A DNA stretch of 64,000 bases from Ceratopteris richardii (GCA_020310875.1 CM035408.1:145256407-145320406), one strand, 5' to 3'. Positions 44,382 to 54,391 are shown, counted from the first letter of the stretch. Numbers and translations are program-made. The notes: generated by a model from the sequence alone, not told the origin.

Positions 44382-45161
44382 AAGTACATTGAGAAACTTT
44401 TGGAGAGGTTTCAGATGGGTGATTCTAAACCTATGCAAACACCTATGGATCAGAACATGTCTCTACAAATGGTAGCAGATGCAGAGCCATTTGATGCTAC
44501 TCTATATAGTCAAGCAGTTGGTTGCTTGATATATTTTTGTAATACACGTCCTGATATACAGATTGCAGTTTCTCAAGTATCAAGGTTCATGCAAAATCTG
44601 ACAGTGTTACATTGGAAAGCAGTAAAGCGGATCTTTAGATATTTGAAGGGAACTTCAACTTTTGCCATGGTATTTTCGAAATCTACAAATTTATTACTAA
44701 AAGGATTTTCAGATTCTGATTGGGTAGGTGATAGAGACACAAGAAGAAGTACTAGATTTTGTTTTTATCTTGGAGATTGTCTTATTTCATGGCTTTCAAA
44801 GAGACAACCCACTATTGCCACTTCATCATGTGAAGCTGAATATCATGCAGCATTTACATCTACTTTAGAGTCAATTTGGTTGCAAAAGATTTTCAGTTAT
44901 CTTGATGTAAGAGTACATGAACCCATTCAGATATTTTCAGATAGCCAAAGTGCTATAGCTATAGCAAAGAATCCAGTGCATCATGCAAGGACAAAGCATA
45001 TAGAGGTACACTACCACTATATTCAAGATCAGATAGCTAAGAAGCACATTGAGCTAGTTTATGTTCCTTCTAGTGAGAACGTTGCAGATATATTTACCAA
45101 AGCATTGACTCGAGATAGTCACAAGAAGATTTGCAGGTTACTAAAGCTTGTATCATTGTGA
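44382..45161 (+). pseudogene. pol: Copia E RNase H
   Basis: Clean frame: LERFQMGDSKPMQTPMDQN, AVGCLIYFCNTRPDIQIAVS, KAVKRIFRYLKGTSTFAMVF, FSDSDWVGDRDTRRSTRF, SCEAEYHAAFTSTLE, FSDSQSAIAIAKNPVHHARTK and NVADIFTKAL, ending at a TGA after KLVSL (45161). All recognisable RNase H acidic positions appear present. The polypurine tract follows 5 bp later. Confidence 0.92.
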
Positions 45162-45165
45162 CATT

Positions 45166-45176
45166 GAAGGAGGGAT
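45166..45176 (+). other. Polypurine tract (E)
   Basis: GAAGGAGGGAT directly before the LTR TGTTGG. Confidence 0.88.
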
Positions 45177-46062
45177 TGTTGGAAGTCAATGTCTTCATTG
45201 GTCCAACAAATAACTTCAACAAGTAGCTCTCCTATACAATTCCAAGCGGGCAGAACGCGGATATAATTATTCTTTGTTTGAACTCCTTCAAAGAAATCAA
45301 CATGGACAATGTGGTTACTTCACAAACCTTTCAAAACACCAACCAGAGTTTGATTCCCCTGTCCGATAGCGCGACGCAAAAATATTTTGAAAAACGTCTT
45401 TTAAAAAAACTCACGGACGGTTGTGCTATTTTCGATGGAGCTTTTTAAGAGTTTTTTGTTAACGATCAATTTGATTGTAGTTTTTTGTTGATCGTAGATT
45501 TATGTAGCTTTTCATTATGCTTTTGGAGCTTAGACAACAACTATATAAGCAAGGCCAAGTTCATTATGTGATCACTCACTCAAGCAATCTCAAGGAGATC
45601 AAGGAGGAAGAGTCTCACACTCTTGAGGAGGTGGAGATTTGGTGAAGGAGAGGCTACTCTCTTGGAGAAAGAAGTCTTCTACAAGGTGGTGGTAACTATC
45701 TTTTGTGAGTTAACCTTGTGGTTTATTTACAATTTTATTACACTATTTTGTGAGAATAAGGTTAGCTTCATTGCTTCGTTTACTTCACACATACTTAGAT
45801 TATTTTGACATAATCTAAATTTTGTATCATCATCTTTTTGGATATTCTTCCATTAGTGAGTGCACCACTTTATATGGTTGAGTAGTACTCCCATGTTGTA
45901 ATTTGGACATCTATTTTTTAGTGAGTAAGCATCCAGCTTACGTTCCCTAATCTTGTCTCAAGATCTCTATCTTTCTCTATCTCACTTCTCATCTTGTAAA
46001 TTAAGTTGTGTATGCTCAAAAGGTTTTTGTTTGGAATGATCCTGGGGCCCCAAATTCCAACA
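45177..46062 (+). repeat. 3' LTR of Copia E (886 bp)
   Basis: TGTTGGAAGTCAATG to CCAAATTCCAACA, followed by the target duplication ATTTA. A TATA-like ACTATATAAGC lies at 45538-45550. Confidence 0.93.
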
Positions 46063-46264
46063 ATTTATTTGTTGTGGAGTAGGCCCTACATTCAGATAAG
46101 CTGCGCATGCCACATCCGGAGGTATCCGGGCTAGTGATTGGGATGCCTTACTCACATATTTGGCCAAAGGAGTGACGTTCAAAGAGCATCACTTGGCCAC
46201 AAATGTCATTGAATACTATGTCAAACGGTTAGCTCAGCAAGGGTCTGTCAGAGACGACAGACGC
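46063..46264 (+). pseudogene. Extra ORF of F, last part
   Basis: The continuation of the F extra ORF after Copia E. One frame reads ASDWDALLTYLAKGVTFKEH and IEYYVKRLAQQGS, a plausible helical C-terminus; the frame entering from 41111 has stops. It ends in the purine tract before the LTR. Its length and end cannot be fixed because of frameshifts. Confidence 0.5.
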
Positions 46265-46278
46265 GAGAGAGGGGGGAG
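46265..46278 (+). other. Polypurine tract (F)
   Basis: GAGAGAGGGGGGAG immediately before TGTTGGCAGCAG. It fixes 46279 as the start of the 3' LTR and F as a plus-strand element. Confidence 0.88.
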
Positions 46279-47527
46279 TGTTGGCAGCAGTTAGGGAATC
46301 TCAAGACAAGGAGGTGATCATAAGTTATCAGAACAAAGAGAAGGGCCAAGTAGGCAAAGCAGTCAAAGAAGATCCGGCAAGTAGCCCATTCAAATTTTCT
46401 TAGTTAATCCCTTTTTAACAATGATTTTCATCACTACATGAACATTGTAAATACCGTTCTTGGTAGATTCGACTCCATTTTGTTCAAGCTGAGGAGTCCT
46501 CAAGCTTGAGGAGTATTAGAAGTAATTATGTGCCAATTTTCATAATTTTTAGAGCTCATTTGGGCCTCCAAAATAGCCTAGGAACCTAATTTTTAACTAG
46601 GCTGAACACTAGGTCTGGACAAGGCCACTAGCTAGTCAAAAACTATAAAAGGAGCTAGAGAGCTCATTTTTGGGGAGAACAAATTGTGGATTGAACTAAA
46701 GAAGAGCTCTTGTAATTGTGGTTGGATCTTAATCAAAGCTTCCATTGTCTCACTCTTTGATCTTACTTGTGTGTGCTTGTGTGTGTGCATGCTTGTGTGC
46801 TTCTCCATCACCACTTGTGCACATCACTTGCTTGAGGTCTCCATACCATCCTCATGTCTTCCCAGATTAACATTAAAGGAGGTGCTACTCTAAAATTTGG
46901 TGTAGCTCAGTGGTGAGTAGCACCTCCTTTAATGTCAATCTGGGATGACATGAGGATGGTATGAAGACCTCAAACAAGTGATGGCACAAGTCTGTCAGTC
47001 AGAAGCACACAAACATGCACACACATACACACACACACGCACACACAAGGCAAGAGCAAAGAGAGAAACAATTGAGTTCTTTAGATTACTCAAAAAGTCT
47101 CATATACAAGCTCAAATCACTAACAAGCTAACCTAAAAATTGAGCTCTCTAGCTCTTTTTATAGTTTTTTACTAGTTTTGGTCCTGTTCAGACCTAGTGT
47201 CTGACCTAGTTAAAAATTAGGTTCCTAAGCTATTTTGGAGGCTCAAATGAGCTCTAAAAATTATGAAAATTGGTACATAATTACTTCTAATACTCCTCAA
47301 GCTCAAGGACTCCTCGGCTTGAACAAAATGGATTCGAATCTACCAAAAACAGTATTTATAATGTTCATGTACTGATGAAAATCACTGTTAAAAAGGGATT
47401 ACATCGGAAAATTTGAATGGCCTACTTGCCAAATCTTCTTTGACTGCTTTGCTTGCTTGGCCCTTCTCTTTGTTCTGATTCCTTACGCTGGCCTCCTTGT
47501 CTTGAGATGCCTTATCTGCTGCCAACA
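46279..47527 (+). repeat. 3' LTR of F: self-inverted, 1,249 bp
   Basis: Arm 1 (46279-46888) and arm 2 (46917-47527, reversed) are about 610 bp each and roughly 85-90 percent identical by eye, least alike at 46650-46800. The 28-nt loop (46889-46916) is asymmetric. Both arms carry a TATA-like ACTATAAAA (46635-46645 and the reverse near 47158-47166). The outer end, CTGCTGCCAACA at 47527, is the reverse complement of the LTR start. The duplication TGAGG follows. GT/CA runs occur in both arms. Confidence 0.85.
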
Positions 47528-47955
47528 TGAGGCAATGTCTTTGTCTTTATAGGTTTCAAATGATGATGTAGATCATTCCATTTCTAATGTAGATTTACAT
47601 GATGCACTTGTTGATAATAGGACTAACACGGAGGACGTTAAAACTATGCCTAAATGGTTGGTGCAAACCTTGAGAAAAAGCAAACTAGATGCACCTTTGT
47701 CATATCGTATCCATTTAGGCTCTCACAATGCTCCCTTTGCATCATACTGTTATTTAATGGCTATCTCTAGTCTTTGTGATGAGAATGAGCATATTTTTTT
47801 TATGAAGCACAAAACTCCCAAATTTGGATGTTTGAACCATTTAGGCCCTCATAAAGCTCCCTTTGCATCAATTGTTATTTAATGGTTATCTCTAGTCTTT
47901 GTGATGAGAATAAGCTTGTTTATTTTGATGAAGCACAAAATTCCAAAAATTCGAT
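47528..47955 (+). mobile_element. pol: Copia L, right half (linker and RT start)
   Basis: It resumes at TGAGGCAATG with the linker DVDHSISNVDLHDALVDNRTN, MPKWLVQTLRKSKLDAPLSY, then SSLCDENEHIFF. A stretch of about 110-125 bp is tandemly duplicated: 47717-47830 and 47842-47950 both read HLGxHxAPFAS followed by the ISSLCDEN-type sequence. It ends where similarity to N stops (about 47955). Confidence 0.8.
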
Positions 47956-48860
47956 GTGTGATGAACAAAGGAAACCATCTTGAACCTCATATTCCATGTG
48001 ACTTTCTATATCTCATGATTGGTTCAAAATTTGGGGGAGCTAATGCTTCCATTGCAGCCTGAACATGCCAAAACCCTAAGATCGACTATCTACTTACTAG
48101 ATTCTGATATCCAAAGGTCCTTTTTAGATTGTTGTGATCATCAATGACATCATCAGTTCGTAACTTCCCTTGATAATTGCCTTTGACAAAGACCCTTGGA
48201 CACCTTTGTAAAGAGGGCTTGGCCACATGCATCCTTAGTCTTGCCAATGCCAATCTTGGGAGCTCATGGAGTTGTTATCTCCAAGTAAGTATTTTCCAAG
48301 TTCCAATTTTAGTTATATTCTTGTCCTTTGTTCTAGTCTTCATTTGACTTGTTGTAGGAACCCATAGAACTTTGTGGAATTTTCATCAAACTTTTCTAGC
48401 ATGCAAATCTTAGGTTCCTACATGAAGGATGAACGAGGGTGTTGATTCACTTGAACATCTCCTTGATTTGTTTGAGGATCCTCGATTCATTCTTGTAATT
48501 CTTGGATTAGTGCACCTATATGTACGAGATGTCCCATCTCGATTAATGTCTCTCGATGAGTTAGTACTTGACTCATTGCTGGAGACTCTGAAGCGATGCA
48601 ACATTATGTTCAACTATGTTCCCCATGATGCCTGGTCTTAGATAGAAGTTAGTCTTGCCAAAATGTTAGTGAAGCACTAGATTATGCCCTCTGACAAGAC
48701 TAGACAAGATTTTATGATTATATTTTTTATTACAAGATCACCCATGTAAGGAAAATAATACAAGAATATGTAACTGATAAAAGAAGTATGGCAAATCAAG
48801 ACTCATAGTTATGGATAACTCGATTACAGATGATACAAGAGATTCCACAACCTAAGATCG
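47956..48860. other. Unassigned sequence, target of Copia N
   Basis: No domain recognised on either strand. The 70-codon frame at 48429-48641 has no similarity I can name. The last five bases, GATCG, are the target duplication of element N. Confidence 0.45.
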
Positions 48861-49089
48861 TGTTGATATATTTAGGTAGTGATGTGTGTGAACACTCTAG
48901 GACCGTCGGGGCACTTTCTCCCTCTTTAGGTGGCTTTTTCCCCCCGGCTTGTATATATGCCTGTTGCCCTAAAGGGTTACTTATCTCTGTACATTCTCTA
49001 GTAATACATTCAGTATTGTGTCTTGTGTTGCAAGCTTCTTCTTCTTCCTTGTGTTGTTCGTGCGCTTCCGTAGATGTCTAACTCCAACA
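48861..49089 (+). repeat. 5' LTR of Copia N (229 bp)
   Basis: TGTTGATATATTTAGG to GTCTAACTCCAACA. The primer site TGGGTATCAAAGTAGGT follows at 49091-49107 (initiator-Met type, changed at a few bases). Confidence 0.95.
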
Positions 49090-49456
49090 ATGGGTATCAA
49101 AGTAGGTCTCTGCTTCATCTAGGGCATCGTCGACACCTCTATGGTTGTAGTTTCGAAATCGCACAAATTTTGGCGAGCATACTCAGCGTGTTTCAGAGAT
49201 CAAAACAACTTCGCTTTGTGGTGTCGAAATCATGTATGAGCTTGTTTTGGCCTCCAAACGCACTATCGTAGCACTTGTGCAGGCTATTTCATCTTCTTGT
49301 GCCAAAGGTATATACCTATTTCGGTTTGTTAGTATAAGCATCTCGAAGTCTACTATAGGTTTAGCAAAACTCGTCTGGGCAGTTCCGTTCAACTTTTTGA
49401 GATATAGTCAATTTTTTGCATCAATGAAAGCAGTGATGTATTTCGTATGTTGGCTG

Positions 49457-49731
49457 TGTTGGGTGTGTGTAGTAGAAGCACACACAAGGAGCACAAATGC
49501 AGCAAGACACACGGAGAAGACGATGGCTAGAATAGCTCTATCTATTGACAATGAACGGAACTGCAGTAAGAGCTGAATAATATCCCTAAGTACAAAGTAC
49601 CACCACATATAAGTGAATCGTGTATGTGGTAACATGGGGTAAAAACCTCTAGCCAACACTAGAGTAAAAAGTGCCCATGTATAAGGAAAAGGTTCACATC
49701 AAAGCTACTCGAGGAACACATAAGTGTAACA
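49457..49731 (-). repeat. 3' LTR of Copia O (275 bp)
   Basis: Minus strand TGTTACACTTATG to CACACCCAACA. The polypurine tract GAGGGGGGTT (minus) is adjacent. Confidence 0.93.
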
Positions 49732-49789
49732 AACCCCCCTCAAGTGAATGATGTGAACACATACAGGGAGTGACAAATCAGCCCCCACA

Positions 49790-50325
49790 AGGTAATAAGC
49801 CTAAAGCTTTGCGAAAAGCTTCAAACTTCTCCCATGGAAGAGCTTTGGTGAATATGTCTGCCACATTATCTTGTGTAATCACATATACCTAATCAATATG
49901 TCCTACATGAAGGTGTTTTCTCACATAGTGATAATGCACCTCAATATTTTTGGTCTGTGCATGAAACACTGGGTTTCGTACAACAACCAAAGCACTCTGA
50001 CTATCAGTGAGAATATGCATAGCAGCATCCATCTCCATGCAAAGATCCATCAATAGGCGTCTCAGTCATATACACTCCACTGTAGCTTTGAAAATTGCCC
50101 TATACTCAGCTTCACAACTCGATGTTGCCATTGTAGGTTGCTTCTTAGTCAACAGATATGCATGAGTCTCCAAGGAAAAAGCAATTACCACTAGTGGACA
50201 TGCTAGTATCATAACAACCAGCCCAATCACTATCTGTAAAAGCATGCAAGCATGGCTGAATATCTCTGCCATAAAAGAGACCTAAGCTCAAAGTGCCTCG
50301 GAGATATCTAAACACATTTCACAGC
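49790..50325 (-). pseudogene. pol: Copia O RNase H end
   Basis: Continues the pol frame after a stop near 50326. STSGNCFFLGDS-like, then KKQPTMATSSCEAEYRAIFKA (50110-50160), DSQSALVVVRNPVFHAQTK, HIEVHYHYVRKHLH, VYVITQDNVADIFTKALPW and FRKALGLLPCG near 49790. Stops and a frameshift at about 50066-50275 break it. Confidence 0.82.
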
Positions 50326-51853
50326 TTACCAATGCTTAGTGCTAGGGCTATGCATGAATCTACTCAACTGGGAAACTGCATAATGTATATCCAGCCTTGT
50401 GTTGCATGCATATATAAGACATCCCACAACTTGATGATAAAGAGAAGTGTCAAATGCATCACTGGAATCCTCAACTGAGAACCAGAATCCTGTCTCAACT
50501 AGTGTGGAAACTGGCTTACAATGCTCAAAGTCAAAATGTTGAAGTAGTTTTTCAACATACTTTGCTTGATGCATAAGAATTCCCCCCTCAACGGATACAA
50601 ACTGGATGCCAAGATAGTACCTCAAAAGACCAAGATAAGTGACATCAAAAGTATGTTGCAAATCAGCCATAAGAATGTCAAGTTTTGCATCACATGACCC
50701 AATTAAGAGTATGTCATCAACATAAAGAACAAGCACTATAAGATCAGCCCCATTTTTGCATACATAGAGTGTGCTTTCAATCGGACTACATGTGAAGCCA
50801 AGCGTAATCAAGTGCTTATGTATTTTGTCATACCATGCACGTGGAGCTTGCTTGAGACCATACAAAGCTTTATGCAAGCGACAAACCATATACTCTTTCC
50901 CTTTCATAGAGAATCTAGGAGGTTGCTTCACATAGACCTCTTCTTGCAAATCACCATTCAAGAAGGCTGTTTTTATGTCCAACTGATGCACTTTCCAACC
51001 TCGATGGGCAGCCAATGCAACCACGGTACGAATGGTAGTCATATGTGAAGTAGGTGCAAAAGTTTCCTCATAGTCAATGCCATATTGTTGCGCATATCCT
51101 TTGGCAACCAATCTAGCTTTGTAGCGATCAATGCTACCATCAGATTTTCTCTTAATCTTATAAACCCACTTTGTACCAATGGCATTCTTTCCTTTTGGCA
51201 ATTCACATAACTCCCAAGTACCATTCCTATGTATGGAATCCATTTCTGATTGCATAGCAGTCATCCATTGTGGATCATCACATGCATCTTGATAAAAAAG
51301 TGGCTCTTCATTACATGTTGTAGCAATAAGAGAATAATCCACAAAATTACTTGATGCATGGTGAGAGCTTGATCTTGTTCTACCAAGTAAAGGTGCACTC
51401 AATTTGTTGTCCTGCAAAGTATGTTTCAACCACTTTGGCATAGTTTGTGCACTCTTGATAGACATGTGTTCATTATGTAAAACATCTTCAGTATGTACAT
51501 CACGTGTGGGCTGAATTTCATGCTCATTTTTAGCCATATTTTGACGCAAATGTTTAGCCATATGTGGCTGGAAATTTCCAACAATTTTGATAATTTTTTG
51601 TTGAAAAATTTCAGCCATGTTTGGCTGGAAATTCTCTGCATTTTCAGCACTATTGTGCTGGAATTTTTCAACCCTTTGAGCCTCAGTTGGTTGGTCTGCA
51701 TGACCATAGTCAAGTGCACTATTTTGGAACAAAGGCATGAGTGTATCGGACACATGTTATGAGCTAATTGTTGGCTGTTTTTTGCATTCAAGTAGAGGGA
51801 AAATTGAATTTTCAGTAAATACCACATCTCGACTCACAATAATTGTGTTTGTC
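50326..51853 (-). pseudogene. pol: Copia O integrase tail, linker and RT
   Basis: TIIVSRDVVFTENSIFPL (51800-51850) is the end of the integrase. After a stop, a 475-codon open frame (51753-50326) follows: a linker with imperfect FQPNMAE-like repeats (51500-51690), MPKWLKHTLQDNKL, then RT: NGTWELCELPKGKNAIGTKW, DRYKARLVAKGYAQQYG, HQLDIKTAFLNGDLQEEVY, KALYGLKQAPRAWYDK, the YVDD box in VLYVDDILLIGSCDAKL (50705-50755), and the start of RNase H (LSRFMHSPSTKHW). One of the best preserved RT frames here. Confidence 0.92.
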
Positions 51854-52365
51854 ATATGTGGTCCCGTCAAGACTCCATCTTTTGGGAAGCATGTATATTT
51901 TGTTACCTTCATTGATGATGCTACTCGCCATACATGGGTGTATCCTATGAAAGCAAAGAATGAGGTATTTTCTTGCTTCAAAGCAGTTTTAGTTATGGCT
52001 GAAAATTTATCTTCAGAAAAGCTTTTGACTCTACGCACGGATCGTGGTGGTGAATACATGTCACATGACTTTAATGCTTTTCTTCATGAAAGAGGTATTT
52101 CACACCAATGCACGGTGCCATATACACCTCAGCAAAATGGTGTTGCCGATCGTAAAAATAAAACTCTACTTGAAATGACACGATGTATGGTTAAAGCAAA
52201 GCATCTTCCTGATAAATTTTGGATGGAAGCGGTCATGTGCGCAAACTATGTGTTGAATCGCTGCCCTACAAAAGCATTGAGAGTCATCACTCCTTATGAG
52301 GCTTGGAGTGGTCATAAGCCTATGGTTAGTCATATGCGTGTGTTTGGTTGTTCACATGCATGCTT
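51852..52365 (+). pseudogene. pol: Copia O integrase core, inverted segment
   Basis: An open plus-strand stretch inside a minus-strand element: ICGPVKTPSFGKHVYFVTFIDDATRH, FSCFKAVLVMAENL, LRTDRGGEYMSHDF (Asp 2), YTPQQNGVADRKNKTLLEM (Asp in place of the catalytic Glu), ANYVLNRCPTKALRVITPYE and HMRVFGCSHACF. The inner (51852) edge cuts before the first Asp. The outer edge (about 52365) lies in TTCACATGCATGC, a sequence also found on the other strand in the pre-integrase part, so a short palindrome may have served as the breakpoint. Confidence 0.92.
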
Positions 52366-52895
52366 TTCAATGGACTCAAGTGTAGGCAAACCAATAACCA
52401 TGTCCTTCTTTTGCAAGTAAAGCAAACTATTGAAGTTCAAGTGGCCAAAACGAGCATGCCAAAGCTCCATTTCAGCCATGGAAGAAGTATGAGCAACCAA
52501 GGCATTCGAGGCAGCCCTCTTGTATTTATCCATGTGATACAAACCATTTCATAATGTACCGGACATCATGATAACATCACCATTGCTGAAATCATGAACC
52601 ATACACTTATCATCAACAAAGTGTACATGAAGTTCAGCTTTGGCAATCAACGGAACTGAAATTAAGTACTTCTTGATATCGGGCACATACAATGCATTTT
52701 TCAAGAGAATCACACCTCCATTTGCAACTGTAAGCTCAATTTCTCCTACTCCAATGATAGGATAAGAGGCATTGTTTGCATACACCACATGTCCTCCTTT
52801 GGGTGCATCTTTCAAAGAGGCAAAAATCTTTTGCATGATGTTATGTGCTTTGAAGCACCACTATCAAAGAACCAATCCGAATCAGCCTCACTCAC
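52366..52895 (-). pseudogene. pol: Copia O protease and pre-integrase zinc finger
   Basis: Minus strand from 52895: a degraded protease site (SDWFFDSGASKHI-like near 52850-52880), then 52549-52836 open with GGHVVYANNASYPIIGVGEI, LYVPDIKKYLISVPLIAKA and MVHDFSNGDVIMMSGTL. After a stop near 52545 comes the zinc finger LWHARFGHLNFNSL and ESIEKHACE (52370-52470), where the inversion starts and the second Cys is lost. Confidence 0.87.
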
Positions 52896-53819
52896 AACCA
52901 TACACTTAGAATGCAAAGAAGCATCATAATGACATGTAACAACACATGCCCAAAAATCTTGAGCCATGTTACCTTCATCATTCTTTGCATCTGCTCAGTT
53001 TTTAGCAATAGACATGCCAGATTCTTTCTTCTTTTGATTGCATTTAGCAAGCTTTCTACACTCATCAATAGTATGACCAGCCTTTCGACAATATTTGCAT
53101 CTCTTCTTCTTTTGTAAATCACCATCATTAGAGGAATGAGTGGAAGAGGAGCTTTAAGCTTTGGTTTTGATGAACCCAAAGTTGAACCATATTTGCTTTT
53201 CCCCTTTTGTGAGATAGCAAGTACTTGTGTTCCCTCAATCAAACCACTCCTATTCACTCTAGATTGCTCTTCTTGCAAAAGAAGAGACATGACCTCATCA
53301 AATGCATACATATTAGGATTTCGTTTTGCAACCAAAGAGAGTGTAGTAGCAAAGCTTTGAAAAGATTTGGTAATCCTTTCAACAATGTAGAAATGAGTGA
53401 TGCATCCGGAATGATCTCATCTATGTTTGCAACACGTGCTTCATTACGCACGGTATACAAAGAAGCAAGAGTGTCCCATGCCTATCGTGATGTAGAACAT
53501 GATTGAATGTGTGGAACTATATGACGCTTCATAGAATGCGCATCAAAACACGAGCTTGAGCATCTTTTCCATCCCATCTAAGATGCTCCTGTGTAGGTGA
53601 AGAAGGAGAAACCACTGTACTCGAAGAAGAAGCTCCATCCGTGACAATAGACTGTGAAGTAGAAGCACTTGCCGGTCTTCGATCTACATCTGCCACTATG
53701 TTCCAAAGTTGTTTAGCAACAAGAACATGCTTCATCATGTAAGACCCCATCGGATAGTTGGTCCCATCAAGCTTATCTTCAGCTTGAAGCATGCCAAACA
53801 AGTCATTGCTGCTCGCCAT
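52896..53819 (-). pseudogene. gag: Copia O gag
   Basis: The Met at 53819 gives MASSNDLFGMLQAEDKLDGT, homologous to A, D and N gag starts. A Ser/Thr-rich insert (53590-53680) and WDGKDAQARVL follow. 53254-53460 has VRNEARVANIDEIIPDASL and LLKGLPNLF; then LLLQEEQSRVNRSG. The knuckle CKYCRKAGHTIDEC is near 53060-53102 in one frame. Stops and frameshifts at 53530, 53340 and 53150. Confidence 0.85.
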
Positions 53820-54098
53820 TTCACAAAAGAACAAGAATGTGACAAAATCTTCACTTTGACAAAGGCTGAAATGAATGCTGAAATTTCAACTCACAAATCG
53901 TCACTCTGATGGCGATTTTGACTACATGAATGGCTTCAAAATCGGAGTAAAACTCCAGTGCACCTGGTTGAAATGTTTTTTGGCTACTGAGATTCATAGT
54001 TCTATGCTCCGAAGTTGATTTGCATTGTTAAAAGTGTGCACGCACCGCGACGCAAAAAACCGAAACTTGAGAAGGAGCTGAACCTGCTCTGATACCAC

Positions 54099-54391
54099 TA
54101 TTGGGTGTGTCTAGAAGTGGGAGAGACACACAAGAAGCACACACAAGGAGCACAAATGCAGCAAAGACACACAGAGAAGACGATGGCTGGAATAGCTCTC
54201 TCTATTGACGATGAACTGAACTGAAGTAACAGCTGAATAATATCCCTAAGTACAAAGTACCACCACATATGAGTGAATCATGTATGTGGTAACATGGGGA
54301 AAAAACCTCTAGCCAGAACTAGAGTAAAAAGTGCCCATGTATAAGGGAAAGGTTCACATCAAAGCTACTCGAGGAACACATAAGTGTAACA
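54099..54391 (-). repeat. 5' LTR of Copia O (293 bp)
   Basis: Minus strand TGTTACACTTATG to GACACACCCAATA. The primer site GTGGTATCAGAGCAGGTT (minus, 54081-54098) matches initiator-Met exactly over TGGTATCAGAGC. Confidence 0.93.

Larger units (their letters stand above)
41112..46062 (+). mobile_element. Copia element E, 5' LTR mostly deleted
   Basis: Plus-strand Copia with an exact five-base target duplication ATTTA (41107-41111 and 46063-46067). The 5' LTR keeps only its first 122 bp (41112-41233) and then joins gag directly, so the rest of the LTR, primer site, leader and gag start are deleted. gag to RNase H follow, then a polypurine tract and a full 3' LTR (45177-46062). It is inserted in the extra ORF of F. 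Confidence 0.94.
20440..47527 (+). mobile_element. Gypsy-type composite element F (27 kb with nested inserts)
   Basis: One net insertion flanked by an exact five-base duplication TGAGG (20435-20439 and 47528-47532); Copia L reads continuously across the flanks, as comparison with D shows. Inside are a truncated 5' LTR, Copia M, Gypsy fragment J, a palindrome array, F gag-pol, a second protease-like domain, an extra ORF with Copia E inside, a polypurine tract and the 3' LTR. The terminal LTR begins TGTTGGCAGCAG and ends in the reverse complement of the same sequence. The primer site and most of the 5' LTR are missing. Confidence 0.85.
49457..54391 (-). mobile_element. Copia element O, nested in N gag, integrase inverted
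   Basis: Minus-strand Copia with an exact target duplication GGCTG (49452-49456 and 54392-54396). 3' LTR 49457-49731, polypurine tract at 49732-49742, RNase H, RT, then integrase on the opposite strand (51852-52365), protease, gag, primer site, 5' LTR 54099-54391. N gag reads through the two flanks (SDVFRML then AVEDKLDG). The LTRs are about 93 percent identical by eye apart from a small indel. Confidence 0.95.

Noticed and set aside
37195-46264. Envelope gene or plant pararetrovirus interpretation of the F extra ORF
   Set aside because: No signal peptide, fusion peptide or membrane helix was seen; there are no movement-protein or pararetroviral capsid motifs, and F has LTRs, integrase and a target duplication. 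A retrotransposon accessory ORF fits better.
46684-46893. 69-codon Cys-rich plus-strand frame
   Set aside because: It lies entirely in an arm of the F LTR and arises from GT-rich repeats.
48429-48641. 70-codon frame in the target of N
   Set aside because: Short, no similarity, no conserved context; left as unassigned sequence.
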